Shown here: positions 18,301 to 27,030 of the stretch, one piece after another
Layout of the letters: each line of letters opens with the position of its first letter
Numbering within the stretch: the stretch's first letter is position 1
DNA from: JBECKX01 sp964468475
GTDB taxonomy: Bacteria; Zixibacteria; MSB-5A5; CAIYYT01
DNA: 64,000 nucleotides
Assembly: GCA_964468475.1 (NCBI GenBank)
Contig: CAYXUL010000006.1
Location: forward strand, 18,879 to 82,878
Direction: 5' to 3'
Made by a program: the position numbers and the translations under genes
The notes under the pieces: generated by a model
What the model saw: only the letters and a program-made list of their open reading frames with translations
Database searches by the model: none
Told to the model about the DNA's origin: nothing

Positions 18301-19164
18301 TACGATCAGGTCTATACGGAATTCTATGTTTCTTCGAACGGTTTCATCGGTTTTGGCCCGTCGACGAATTACAGCGAGTACAACAATACGTCGATGCCGG
18401 ATCCGAGTGACCCGAACAATATCGTCGCCTGGTGTTGGGACGACCTGAATATACTGGACGCTGACAATCCCGGTGGGCAAGTGCTGTACCAGGTTGTCGG
18501 CGGTGATCTGGTAATCTCATTCCTTAATTACCCTGAATACGATAACAGCACGAATCCGGGTGATGTGATTACTGCCCAGATAATTCTCAGCCCCAACGGT
18601 AATATCCGACTTCAGTATCAGGCGATGGGAGCAGGCTTCGACCTGACCGGCAACACCATCGGCATTGAAAACGTTGACGGCTCGATTGGTCTGCAGGTAT
18701 CACAGAATACCAGCTACATTCACCCGAATCTGGCAGTGGTCTTCGTCAAGCCGACACAATGGATCGAATTCTCATGGCTTGTCGGCGCTGTTGCGTCGGG
18801 TGAGGCTGACACCGTGGGAATGCTTTTCACCAGTGCCGAAGTAGACACCGGAGTTCATAAGGCGAACATCATTGTCAGTTCTAATGATCCGCGCCCGGGC
18901 TACACGGAGTTGACCCTGCCTGCCAAGATGACGGTACTGTCAGGGCCTCCTCCATACGTGTGCGGAGATGCCAATGGCGATGATGCGGTGGCAATATCCG
19001 ATGTCGTCTACATAATTACTTACATCTTTGGAGGCGGACCGGCTCCTGATCCACTGGAATCCGCAGACGCCAATTGCGATGGATCGATTTCCGTCGCCGA
19101 CGGTGTTTATGTGATCAACTACATCTTTGGTGGTGGACCAGTGCCGTGCGCGAGTTGTAAGTAG
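15322..19164 (+). CDS. Secreted trypsin-like (lysyl endopeptidase-type) protease with dockerin-like C-terminus
   Basis: A 1280-residue exported protein. The frame is open from 15208, but ATG 15322 gives a basic N-region plus hydrophobic core ending VAQ, a good signal peptide, with GGGAG ten bases upstream. A propeptide-like region precedes a trypsin-fold domain (about 235-460) with the triad H277 (LTANHC), D321 (NSDFGLLLL) and S404 (PGSSGSPLF), the arrangement of Achromobacter lysyl endopeptidase. Several beta-sandwich modules follow, including a MAM/jelly-roll-like block near 690-850 and a block with YGYYWLDSDESGGP near 940. A dockerin-like pair occupies 1214-1278 (CGDANGDD..., NYIFGGG). Probably an extracellular degradative protease; cleavage specificity is inferred only from the fold. 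Confidence 0.87.
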   Translation: MTKLYRFAHPHRGARRSRIRGTWTALTLAFLAVLLLVLPDQSVAQLSNGGQPKSFSASVRSQVQVVQMPGVDVEALKAEDARQSKDVPFRFGAPFDVDYSLTNSGTWDNLPDGGRLWRLSIYSPGAYSINLLYSDYELPQGAELFVYNRNHDMVIGAFTSRNNKSHHKMATGLVKGDFVTVEYYEPAKVAYEGRLTISRVVHAYRNLFNPDVAKDVLDFGESGACNNNVICPEGDPWRQEIRSVAMILTGGGFRLCTGSMVNNVRQDQTPYFLTANHCLGGSDTWIFMFKYESPTCTPSQDGPTYMTVQGSTLLASSSNSDFGLLLLNETPPDSFNIYYNGWNAVNTASDSAVAIHHPSADVKKITFDYDAYTSTDYLGTTVDPNATHWRITQWEDGTTEPGSSGSPLFDKYHHVIGQLHGGYASCSSITSDYYGKFAMSWNAGSTPSTRIKDWLDPDNTGTMVLDGYDPFAGAVITTTPLGDTKDSLNPYEVLATIESDTTLWADSLFLYWRTSITYTQVILQPTGNQDEYNGFIPAQSPGTTVEYYLEAHAMGGDADTTDVFSFRVIDYAVKLDPASASNSGAVGDTIWYDFTVTNDGVYNDDYSLSLTGDIWPTVIYDAAGTSVISSTGTLTPDATFDFKVRVIVPNSVYGQTDMSTLTAQSSADGSTSASSSIQSISAGQPLNLPFEETFPLTSFNAANWVITSGTTIDDVGLNEPSAPYSARFNGSPDGGDTLVSQAVNLEVTSGVNLSYYYEQTGGGESPDAGDDLIIEYFNDQGQWVELNRHLGADADMTQYQLVTIGLPADAYHSAFRLRFRNTATTGVNDDWFVDDIRLDYGPEIAVDPGSFNVTLSPNDSTTGAMVIANNGPGGLNYTLSFIPDLSKDATATLFQQLQASGRVNPATYDLVEDGQAPPDFNLPKGANDTFRGPEVVYNAGGPDSYGYYWLDSDESGGPTYGWIDISTTGTDITSGLTDDNSIGPYPIGFGFPYYDQVYTEFYVSSNGFIGFGPSTNYSEYNNTSMPDPSDPNNIVAWCWDDLNILDADNPGGQVLYQVVGGDLVISFLNYPEYDNSTNPGDVITAQIILSPNGNIRLQYQAMGAGFDLTGNTIGIENVDGSIGLQVSQNTSYIHPNLAVVFVKPTQWIEFSWLVGAVASGEADTVGMLFTSAEVDTGVHKANIIVSSNDPRPGYTELTLPAKMTVLSGPPPYVCGDANGDDAVAISDVVYIITYIFGGGPAPDPLESADANCDGSISVADGVYVINYIFGGGPVPCASCK

Positions 19165-19219
19165 CTGCTCTGCAGTTTCAAGAGACTAGTACTTTCGCTT
19201 TGCCGTTCAAGGCAAATCG

Positions 19220-19270
19220 ATAGAGTGAGACCCCTGCGCGAATTCATTTATTTGCGCAGGGGTCCTCTAT
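19220..19270 (+). terminator. Strong hairpin, probable transcription terminator
   Basis: GACCCCTGCGC (19229-19239) pairs perfectly with GCGCAGGGGTC (19254-19264) across a 14-base loop. After a 3-base bulge, ATAGAG (19220-19225) pairs with CTCTAT (19265-19270). Placed 55 bp after the protease stop and before the convergent glgP end, it could serve both strands. The T-run is weak (CTATTTG). Confidence 0.6.
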
Positions 19271-19373
19271 TTGAAGTCAAAGACATCAATGTCGCTTTCA
19301 CGGCGGTATCGTTAGCCTGTGGGAGGATGGAATTGGGGAAAGGTCTGAAGCTTCGATATTTTCTGGATACTAT

Positions 19374-19397
19374 CTAGATATTGTCCTAGATATTGTC
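19374..19397. repeat. 12-bp tandem duplication spanning the glgP stop codon
   Basis: CTAGATATTGTC occurs twice in perfect tandem (19374-19385, 19386-19397). On the minus strand it duplicates the last three sense codons plus stop (Asp-Asn-Ile-stop), so a second in-frame Asp-Asn-Ile-stop follows the true stop. Confidence 0.8.
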
Positions 19398-21956
19398 GTC
19401 GGCCCAGGTTATCAGACGAAATTCATGGGGTAGCACCAGGTCGCGTTTGCTGGGGATTACGCGCACCGAATAGCCCAGGCGGCCGCTCACGCTCATCGGG
19501 GCTTCACAGCGATAGAGCAACACACCTTTCTGGCCACTTTCGCCCGCCGTCATTTCGTACGATCGAGCATCGGCAATTTCACCGCGCTGCGACAAGCGTC
19601 CGACATATAGCTCTACCCGGATGTCGCTCGGCTCAAATTCGCCGACAAATACCTTCGCTTCGACTGATACCGTCTCATCAACCTTGATTTTTCCACGGGT
19701 TTCGCTTTTAACGTCGATGATCCTGATGTCCGACCATTTATCTACCAATCTTTTGTGCCAGGCGGTAAGCTGTTTCAGCTTGGTGAAGTCATCTTGTTGA
19801 AGCTCATCGTAGTGCCGCAATCCCTCAATGTAGAATTTGTCGGCGTACTGCTGTACCATCCGATTTGAGTTGAATTGCGGGCTTAGCTTGCGGATAGAAG
19901 CTTTCATCTTCTCTACCCACTGTCGGGGAATGCCGTCCTCGCGGCGATCGTAAAAAGTGGGAGCTACTTCTTTTTCCAGCAGGTCGTACAGCGCGTTCGC
20001 TTCAACTTCATCCTGATAATCAAGATTATCGTACTCCTCGCCCGAGCCGATCGCCCAGCCAACGTCAGGGCTATACCCTTCGCACCACCAGCCATCAAGA
20101 ATACTTAGATTGAGGGCTCCGTTGAAAACTGCCTTCATGCCTGAGGTTCCCGACGCTTCCAGTGGCCGGCGCGGCGTGTTGAGCCACACGTCTACCCCCT
20201 GGACAAGATAACGTGCAGTCGAAGTGTCATAGTTCTCGATGAAAACGATCTTATCGCGCAATTCCGGATCACGTGCTGCATGAACGATCGACTTGATCAA
20301 CTCCTTGCCCAGGTTGTCACGAGGGTGGGCCTTGCCTGCGTAGATGATCTGAATGGGCCGTTCGGAGCGGTTGATGATCGCTTTCAATCTGCGAATGTCG
20401 TGGAAAAGCAGGCTGCCGCGTTTATAGGCGGCAAAACGACGCGCAAAACCGATGGTCAGATACTCCGGATTCAGTACTTCCGAGATCCTCTTTATCTCGC
20501 CCGGCGTCGCCCCACGTCTTTGGTACTGAGCTTTCAACTGCCGGCGCACATAGGCGATCAGCTTCTCTCGACGAGTCTCGTGTGCTTTCCAAAGTTCGTT
20601 ATCAAGGATATCCTCGACGCTTTCCCAGACTTTGTGATTGGCAGGTTCCTTCATCCATTCCAAGCCGAGGTAGCGGTTATAGAGCTGTGCCAGATCTGTC
20701 GCTATCCATGAGGCTGCGTGCACACCATTTGTTACATAGTCGATCGGAATTTCATCGTCGGGTACGTCCGGCCATGACAGTTGCCACATTCGCCGCGACA
20801 CTTGTGAGTGAAGCTGGCTGACACCGTTGATGAACGATGAGAAATTCATCGCCAGATACGCCATATTGAATTCGCCGGAGCCCGAGTGCGAATTTTGGTG
20901 CCCCAGCGCGAAGAACTCGGCAGCCGAAAGACCCAGTGCCTGGTAGTGAGTTCTCAGGTACTTATCCACTAACTCGCGCGGAAACCTGTCGATCCCGGCC
21001 GGTACGGGAGTATGGGTAGTAAAAACAGAACTCTGTTTCACCAGCAGCGACGCTTCGCTAAAGGAAAGACCGTTTTCTTCCATGCGGCGGCGTACGCGCG
21101 CCAGACCGAGGAAGGCCGAATGACCTTCGTTCATATGATACACCGAGGGCGACAGCTGCAGAGCCTCCAGGGCTCGAACACCGCCGATGCCCAGCATCAG
21201 TTCCTGCTTGATTCGCATCTCCTGATCACCGCCGTAAAGTTCACTCGTGATCGCCCGGTCTTCGGCTTCATTTTGCAGCAAGTTGGTGTCGAGGAGATAG
21301 AGCGGAACGCGGCCAACCTGTAGTCTCCAGATGCGGGCCGCAACATTTCTGCTGGGGAATTCAACTCTTACCGTAAGCGGGTTTCCATCCTCCCCCAGTA
21401 CGTCAAGGAGCGGCAGCTGAGAGAAATCAAGCTCGGGATAATATTCCTGCTGCCAGCCGTCCGGATTAAGATACTGCTGGAAGTAGCCGCGCTGGTAAAG
21501 CAGGCCTACACCAACAAGCGGAAGTCCCAGGTCACTGGCTGATTTGAGATGATCTCCGGCGAGCACTCCAAGACCACCGGAGTAGATTGGCAGGCACTCA
21601 GTTAGGCCGAACTCCGCCGAGAAGTAGGCGATCTGCGGCGTGTCCGTTTTGAAGTGTTTCGTTGAGAACCAGGTTTCGCTTTTCAGGTATACTTCCAGAT
21701 CGCGATGAACCCGTTCGAGCTGAGCTATAAACGACGAATCGCGCTCCAACTTCTGCAGGCGCTCCTGAGAAATCAGGGCCAGCACTCGTGTGGGATTATG
21801 CCCCGAATCTTCCCAGAGCTTGGTATCGATTTGACGGAAAAGATCGATCGCTTCGAGGTTCCAGGTCCAGTGCAGATTATTCGCTATATCTCTGAGCTTC
21901 TCCAGGCCCTCGGGCAAAACCGGTTCAACCTGAACGTATCTAAGCGCTTTAACCAT
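19386..21956 (-). CDS. glgP: Alpha-glucan (glycogen/maltodextrin) phosphorylase, GT35
   Basis: An 856-residue cytosolic phosphorylase that releases glucose-1-phosphate from glycogen or related glucans. It belongs to the long bacterial/archaeal GT35 branch. The N-terminal ~110 residues (LPEGLEKLRDIANNLHWTWNLEA) are the DUF3417-type extension, followed by YFSAEFGL, PIYSGGLGVLAGDHLKSASDLG and YHMNEGHSAF. The pyridoxal-phosphate lysine is K608 in EASGTSGMK, next to NGALNLSILDGWW. Length and motifs are intact. It stands alone on the minus strand, converging with the protease gene. Exact acceptor glucan not predictable. Confidence 0.93.
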   Translation of the reverse strand: MVKALRYVQVEPVLPEGLEKLRDIANNLHWTWNLEAIDLFRQIDTKLWEDSGHNPTRVLALISQERLQKLERDSSFIAQLERVHRDLEVYLKSETWFSTKHFKTDTPQIAYFSAEFGLTECLPIYSGGLGVLAGDHLKSASDLGLPLVGVGLLYQRGYFQQYLNPDGWQQEYYPELDFSQLPLLDVLGEDGNPLTVRVEFPSRNVAARIWRLQVGRVPLYLLDTNLLQNEAEDRAITSELYGGDQEMRIKQELMLGIGGVRALEALQLSPSVYHMNEGHSAFLGLARVRRRMEENGLSFSEASLLVKQSSVFTTHTPVPAGIDRFPRELVDKYLRTHYQALGLSAAEFFALGHQNSHSGSGEFNMAYLAMNFSSFINGVSQLHSQVSRRMWQLSWPDVPDDEIPIDYVTNGVHAASWIATDLAQLYNRYLGLEWMKEPANHKVWESVEDILDNELWKAHETRREKLIAYVRRQLKAQYQRRGATPGEIKRISEVLNPEYLTIGFARRFAAYKRGSLLFHDIRRLKAIINRSERPIQIIYAGKAHPRDNLGKELIKSIVHAARDPELRDKIVFIENYDTSTARYLVQGVDVWLNTPRRPLEASGTSGMKAVFNGALNLSILDGWWCEGYSPDVGWAIGSGEEYDNLDYQDEVEANALYDLLEKEVAPTFYDRREDGIPRQWVEKMKASIRKLSPQFNSNRMVQQYADKFYIEGLRHYDELQQDDFTKLKQLTAWHKRLVDKWSDIRIIDVKSETRGKIKVDETVSVEAKVFVGEFEPSDIRVELYVGRLSQRGEIADARSYEMTAGESGQKGVLLYRCEAPMSVSGRLGYSVRVIPSKRDLVLPHEFRLITWADDNI

Positions 21957-22174
21957 TCGACATCCTTGTCATACAACCGTTATCGGCGAGATTGAGACTT
22001 TCGTTACTATCCCCGTCCCATGCCGTTCACAGTTCACCCGCCAATCTAAGCAGCAATTCATAGATAACAAGTCAGATTTCTAAGCTAATTGGATTCGGGA
22101 GAAACACCATCGCTTATCTTCACTAATAGTGGAAACAGGAACCCACAGACACTATATTTGTTGAACAGAGTGGC

Positions 22175-22206
22175 GTATAATATGTACACCGGATGAGAGG
22201 ATATAG
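22175..22206 (+). promoter_or_regulatory. Candidate -10 element for the MoxR/VWA operon
   Basis: A perfect TATAAT at 22176-22181, in the context GTATAATATG also seen at 1645, lies 26 bp before ATG 22207; a clear -35 is not visible. GATGAGAGG precedes the start as ribosome site. Nothing else is recognised in 21957-22206. Confidence 0.35.
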
Positions 22207-23667
22207 ATGAAACTAGCCAAAACGCTCGGAGCACTACGGGAATCAGGTTACCGCAGCCGTTCAACCAAGAACGAGCTTCGCGAAAACCTCATCAGGATGA
22301 TTAAGAAGGGTGAGAATCGCTGGCCCGGTATCGTAGGTTATGAACGAACGGTTATTCCGCAGCTGGAGAACGCGATTTTGTCGCGCCACGATCTGCTGCT
22401 GCTGGGTCTGCGAGGTCAGGGAAAGACGAGGATTCTCAGGCAATTGGTAAATTTGTTTGATGAGTATCTCCCGATTATCAAGGGGAGTGCGCTCAATGAG
22501 GACCCCCTGAAGCCGATTACCGACGGGTCACGCAAGCTTATCAAGGAACATGGTGATGACGTCGAAATCGTGTGGCTCCATCGCGATGAGCGCTATCACG
22601 AAAAGTTGGCAACTCCGGACGTCTCCGTAGCCGACTTGATCGGAGATCTTGATCCGATTAAAGCAGTTCGTGAGAAGCTCGATCTCTCTGACGAGGAAGT
22701 CATCAGTTGGGGAATCATTCCGCGCACCAACCGCGGCATCTTCGCGATCAATGAACTTCCCGATCTTCAACCTAGAATTCAAGTGTCGCTATTGAATATC
22801 CTGGAGGAAAATGATTTCCAGATTCGCGGCTTCCCGATCAGAGTGCCGCTGGACATGATGCTGGCCTTTACGGCAAATCCCGAGGACTACACCAATCGCG
22901 GTAATATCATTACGCCACTCAAGGATCGCATCGCGTCTCAAATCAATACTCACTATCCTCCGAATATCGCTGCCGCCAAGAGAATCACCGAGCAGGAAGC
23001 CTGGACTGAGCGTGACGACAAAGTTGACGTTCCTGACCTGGTAAGCGATATCATCGAGAACGTGGCATTCGTAGCACGGCAAAGCGAGCATATCGACCAG
23101 ACCTCCGGGGTGTCGGCCCGGCTGGCAATTTCAGCCTATGAGAATCTGCTTTCCAACATTGAGCGACGAGCCGCCCTGAATGGAGAAAGTGATCGCTACC
23201 CCCGCGTCAGCGACCTCTATGCGGCAATCGCGTCAATTGTCGGAAAAGTCGAACTCGTTTACGAAGGTGAGCTGGAAGGCCCTAACAAAATCGCAGTGAA
23301 TCTCATCGGTGAAGCCACCCGCAAGGTCTTCGATGAGATATTCCCGCAGCCGCGCAAGATCAAACCCAACGCTGATCAGCGACCGCAGGACGACATCTAT
23401 GAGGCGGTTACCGATTTCTTTTCAACAGGAAAGCAGCTTGAATTGTCGGATGAACAATCCACCAAGGAATACCGCGCTGCACTTGACCAGGTCGTGGGTT
23501 TGAAGGAAATCGTCAGGAAATTCCACAAGCCCGCCGATCAGCGCGAGGAATATCTCATAATGGAACTTGTCATCGAGGGATTGCACCAGCACAACGTGAT
23601 CGCCAAAGAGTCTCCCGACAACAAATTCATTTACGTCGATATGCTTGAAAAAATGCTCAGGGATTGA
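22207..23667 (+). CDS. MoxR-/Mg-chelatase-subunit-I-like AAA+ ATPase
   Basis: A 486-residue AAA+ protein. The Walker A motif is GLRGQGKT near residues 68-75. The Walker B segment reads GIFAINELPDL, with Asn where Asp is usual, a form I recall as typical of this subfamily. Sensor regions follow in AFTANPEDYTNRG and ITPLKDRIASQINTHYP. Such ATPases act as chaperone-like remodelers that insert metals or mature enzyme complexes together with a von Willebrand factor A protein. That partner is the next gene, 43 bp downstream on the same strand. The client of this pair is unknown. Start at ATG 22207 after GAGAGG. Confidence 0.85.
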   Translation: MKLAKTLGALRESGYRSRSTKNELRENLIRMIKKGENRWPGIVGYERTVIPQLENAILSRHDLLLLGLRGQGKTRILRQLVNLFDEYLPIIKGSALNEDPLKPITDGSRKLIKEHGDDVEIVWLHRDERYHEKLATPDVSVADLIGDLDPIKAVREKLDLSDEEVISWGIIPRTNRGIFAINELPDLQPRIQVSLLNILEENDFQIRGFPIRVPLDMMLAFTANPEDYTNRGNIITPLKDRIASQINTHYPPNIAAAKRITEQEAWTERDDKVDVPDLVSDIIENVAFVARQSEHIDQTSGVSARLAISAYENLLSNIERRAALNGESDRYPRVSDLYAAIASIVGKVELVYEGELEGPNKIAVNLIGEATRKVFDEIFPQPRKIKPNADQRPQDDIYEAVTDFFSTGKQLELSDEQSTKEYRAALDQVVGLKEIVRKFHKPADQREEYLIMELVIEGLHQHNVIAKESPDNKFIYVDMLEKMLRD

Positions 23668-23710
23668 GCGCACAGAGACGTGATCCAAACTCAACTTTAA
23701 GAGACAGCCA

Positions 23711-24805
23711 ATGAAGTTCTTATACTCGCAATGGGACAATTCACTGCTTGAGCAGTTGAAACAGATGCGCGATCTGATGACGATCTTCAACCGTATCCTG
23801 CTGCAGGTAAACGGTGACGTCGAGATGGCGCTGCAAATCATGGAGCAGCTCAAAAAGATGGGCTATTTGCCCAAGGGCGCCAATCTCGAAGAATTCAAAC
23901 GTGAGATTCAGAAGCAGAACATCATTACGATGGATCAGAAGGGAAATTCCAAGCTTACGCGTAAAGGTGAACGCGGGTTGCGTCGCGATGCCTTCGACAA
24001 AATCTTCGAACAGCTGAAGTCATCGCGCGGCGGGAATCACGCCACTCCCAAGGATGGCGGCAACTCCGATGAGCAAATGCCCGAGCGGCGCAAATATCTA
24101 TTCGGCGATAACCTGCGCAATATCGATTTCCGCAGCTCCCTGCTGAACAATATCACGCGCACTGCATCGTTGCGAATGGACATGTCTGAAGAGGACCTTG
24201 AGGTGTATGATACCCAGCAAGTCACCAACTGCTCGACGGTACTGCTGATAGATATTTCGCACTCGATGATCCTCTATGGCGAAGACCGTATCACTCCCGC
24301 CAAGCAGGTTGCGCTGGCCTTTACCGAGATGATTCTGACGAAGTTCCCGAAGGACACGCTCAACATCGTATTATTTGGAGACTTTGCCAAGGAAGTGCAG
24401 GTCAAGGATCTTCCCTACATCGGTGTGGGCCCCTATCATACGAACACCAAGGCTGGTCTGCAGCTGGCGCGCAAGATATTGCTCAGGCGCAAAAGTGCGA
24501 ACAAGCAGATTTTCATGATCACCGACGGCAAACCTTCGATGGTGACCCGCAAGGATGGCTCGCTTTACAAAAATCCGTTCGGACTCGATCCGATTGTGGT
24601 AAATCGCACACTCGACGAGGCCATCATTTGCCGCAAGAAGCGAATTCCGATCACCACCTTTATGATTACCGATGATCCTTACCTGCAGAAATTCGTGGAG
24701 AAATTGACTGAGTTGAATCATGGCCGCGCTTATTTCTCCAACGCAACCAATCTCGGTGATTATGTTTTCTGGGATTTCCTGAAGAATAGACGCAAGGCGA
24801 GTTAA
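23711..24805 (+). CDS. VWA-domain protein, partner of the MoxR-type ATPase
   Basis: A 364-residue protein. The N-terminal ~140 residues are charged and helical (KFLYSQWDNSLLEQLKQMRDLM). The C-terminal VWA domain (about 172-355) has the metal-ion-dependent adhesion site DISHS (in VLLIDISHSM), a conserved T (GPYHTNTKAGLQLA) and MITDGKPSM. No signal peptide or membrane helix, so it acts in the cytosol with the adjacent ATPase, as Mg-chelatase D or CoxE/NorD-type proteins do. The ribosome site is weak (AAGAGA). It ends 20 bp from the convergent SelD-fusion stop with no terminator visible between. Confidence 0.85.
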   Translation: MKFLYSQWDNSLLEQLKQMRDLMTIFNRILLQVNGDVEMALQIMEQLKKMGYLPKGANLEEFKREIQKQNIITMDQKGNSKLTRKGERGLRRDAFDKIFEQLKSSRGGNHATPKDGGNSDEQMPERRKYLFGDNLRNIDFRSSLLNNITRTASLRMDMSEEDLEVYDTQQVTNCSTVLLIDISHSMILYGEDRITPAKQVALAFTEMILTKFPKDTLNIVLFGDFAKEVQVKDLPYIGVGPYHTNTKAGLQLARKILLRRKSANKQIFMITDGKPSMVTRKDGSLYKNPFGLDPIVVNRTLDEAIICRKKRIPITTFMITDDPYLQKFVEKLTELNHGRAYFSNATNLGDYVFWDFLKNRRKAS

Positions 24806-24825
24806 ATTCGCTTCACTCAAATCAG

Positions 24826-27030
24826 CTAGTCAACCGTGATCAACCCTTCGCCCTTACCGGTGAACTCACCGATGATCGCCGAAGCGGTGACTCCCGCCTG
24901 GTGGAGTTTCGTCAGCAACGCATCCGCCTGTTCTGATTTAACTGCAATCAACAATCCTCCTGAAGTCTGGGCATCGGCTAACAGGTACTTCTGATTTCGC
25001 GAGATGCCTGCATCCCATCTCACAATGGGATTCACATACGCAAGATTGTTTTCAGTCCCACCCGGAATAATCCCCGCCTGGATAAACTCTATAGCTTCCT
25101 CGATGATCGGAACCATCGGAGAATGCACAGTGGCGTCCGCTCCTGACCCAATTGTCATTTCCCGCAAATGCCCCAGAAGCCCAAAACCGGTAACATCGGT
25201 GCAGGCCGAGATATCAAAATCAGATAGCGTGTCGGCCGCCGCGGCGTTCAGGGCGCTCATGATTTCGATAGCGCGGCGGGTCACGTCCTCACTCGCCACG
25301 CGTCGTTTCAGCGCCGTTGAGACTATCCCCAAACCGATCGGTTTGGTCAGTATCAGTTTGTCACCAACTCGCGCGGTATCATTGCGAAGCACTTTGTCAG
25401 GGTGCACGACTCCGGAAACTGCGAGCCCAAATTTCGGCTCAGTATCGTCAACTGTGTGTCCGCCGATGATCACAATTCCTGCCTCCTTCGCCTTGTCCTG
25501 TGCGCCCTCCAGAATCCGCTGCAGCACCGTCATCGGCAGGCGGTTGGATGGAAAGCCTACAATATTTAGCGCAAATAACGGCTTGCCCCCCATTGCATAA
25601 ATGTCGCTAAGCGAATTGGTGGCGGCGATGGCGCCGAAGTGATAAGGATCATCCACGATGGGTGTAAAGAAGTCCACCGTCTGCACGATGGCTAAATCGT
25701 CGCGCAACCGATAAACAGCGGCATCATCAGCGGAGTCGGCGCCGACAAGAATGTCGGCATTGTCAGGCTTGGGCAGTGATTGCAGGATTCTTTCCAGCGC
25801 CTGCGGGCGCAGCTTACAGGCGCAACCGAGGCCATGCGTATACTTGGTGAGTCGAATTTCCTCACCCTCGTCAAGATGCACTTCCACCTGGTCGCCGGCT
25901 GGTGAGAGTCCGCTGATCGTGTCGACAATGACTTCACCGGCCTTCTCGATTTCCGCCTCCGTAGTCATCGTACCTACCGAAAACCTTATCGTTCCCATGG
26001 CATACTCCACCGGCACTCCCATAGCTTCGAGCACGTGCGACATCATCACTTTGTCAGAGTGACAAGCGGCGCCGGGCGAACAGGCGACGGTCTCCAATTC
26101 TGAAATGATAGCGTTGGCTTCAACACCGGGGAACGAGATCGATAACGTGTTCGGTAAACGTCTCTCTGGATGGCCATTGACGCGTGACTGCGGTAGCCGG
26201 CGCAGCAGTATCTCCTCCAGCTTGTCGCGTAGTTCCTTCAAATGAGAGGCTTTGCCGTCGAGATTACGACTTACCACTTCGCACGCTTTGCCCAAACCAA
26301 CAATTTCGAGCACATTTTCCGTCCCCGCCCGAAGATTCCGCTCGTGATCTGCGCCATATATCATTTTCTGCAGATCGACACCGCGGCGTATATACAGCGC
26401 ACCCACACCTTTGGGGGCATAGAGCTTGTGTCCTGCAATTGTAATCATATCCGCGCCCAGCGCTTCCTGATCAACCGGAATCTTTCCCACCGCCTGAGCG
26501 GCATCGGTGTGAAAAACCACATCATGCTCATGTGCGATAGCCGTCAGTTCCCTGATCGGCTCAATGGTGCCGACTTCGTTGTTTGCCTGCATGATGCTGG
26601 CTATGAGCGTGGTTGGTTTAATCGCCTTCCTGAAGTTTTCGGGGTCAACCAGGCAATATTCATTGACTGGTAGATAGGTCACCTCAAACCCCTGCTGCTC
26701 CAGGTAGCGACAGACCTCCAGCACCGCCGGATGCTCCACCTGCGAAGTAATTATATGATTCCCGCGATCGCGATGTTTAAGCGCGAAGCCCGCAATTGCC
26801 AGGTTGTCTGATTCGCTGCCGCCGGAAGTGAATATCACTTCGTCGACTTCGCACTTGAGCATCGCGGCAACCTGCCGTCTCGCATTCTCGATAGCCTGAC
26901 GTGTTTGCAGGCCAAACCAATGACTGCTCGACGGATTTCCGAAATGTTGCGTCAGGTAGGGCTGCATTGCAGCCGCAACTTCAGGATGTATGGGAGTGGT
27001 CGCGTTGTAATCGAGATAGATATATTCCAC
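24826..27030 (-). CDS. selD: Cysteine desulfurase (NifS/IscS-type) - selenophosphate synthetase (SelD) fusion
   Basis: A 734-residue two-enzyme fusion. Residues 1-380 form a class V aminotransferase-fold cysteine desulfurase with PLP lysine K202 (IAGHKLYAPKG) and catalytic C323 (SPGAACHSD). Residues about 385-734 form selenide,water dikinase: the active-site loop GLGCACK has C403 and K406, matching Cys17 and Lys20 of E. coli SelD, then VGADSADDAAVY, VDFFTPIVDDPY, GGHTVDD and TGFGLLGH. The desulfurase can strip selenium from selenocysteine and hand it directly to SelD for ATP-dependent selenophosphate synthesis. GTG 27030 is preceded by CGGAG. No selA, selB or selC is in the window, so whether selenium ends in protein, tRNA or a cofactor is open. 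Confidence 0.93.
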   Translation of the reverse strand: MEYIYLDYNATTPIHPEVAAAMQPYLTQHFGNPSSSHWFGLQTRQAIENARRQVAAMLKCEVDEVIFTSGGSESDNLAIAGFALKHRDRGNHIITSQVEHPAVLEVCRYLEQQGFEVTYLPVNEYCLVDPENFRKAIKPTTLIASIMQANNEVGTIEPIRELTAIAHEHDVVFHTDAAQAVGKIPVDQEALGADMITIAGHKLYAPKGVGALYIRRGVDLQKMIYGADHERNLRAGTENVLEIVGLGKACEVVSRNLDGKASHLKELRDKLEEILLRRLPQSRVNGHPERRLPNTLSISFPGVEANAIISELETVACSPGAACHSDKVMMSHVLEAMGVPVEYAMGTIRFSVGTMTTEAEIEKAGEVIVDTISGLSPAGDQVEVHLDEGEEIRLTKYTHGLGCACKLRPQALERILQSLPKPDNADILVGADSADDAAVYRLRDDLAIVQTVDFFTPIVDDPYHFGAIAATNSLSDIYAMGGKPLFALNIVGFPSNRLPMTVLQRILEGAQDKAKEAGIVIIGGHTVDDTEPKFGLAVSGVVHPDKVLRNDTARVGDKLILTKPIGLGIVSTALKRRVASEDVTRRAIEIMSALNAAAADTLSDFDISACTDVTGFGLLGHLREMTIGSGADATVHSPMVPIIEEAIEFIQAGIIPGGTENNLAYVNPIVRWDAGISRNQKYLLADAQTSGGLLIAVKSEQADALLTKLHQAGVTASAIIGEFTGKGEGLITVD

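Noticed and set aside
26040..26070. Selenocysteine (in-frame TGA) in the NifS-SelD fusion or neighbouring genes
   Set aside because: The SelD active-site codons read TGC and TGT (Cys), and no gene in the window is visibly split by an in-frame TGA.
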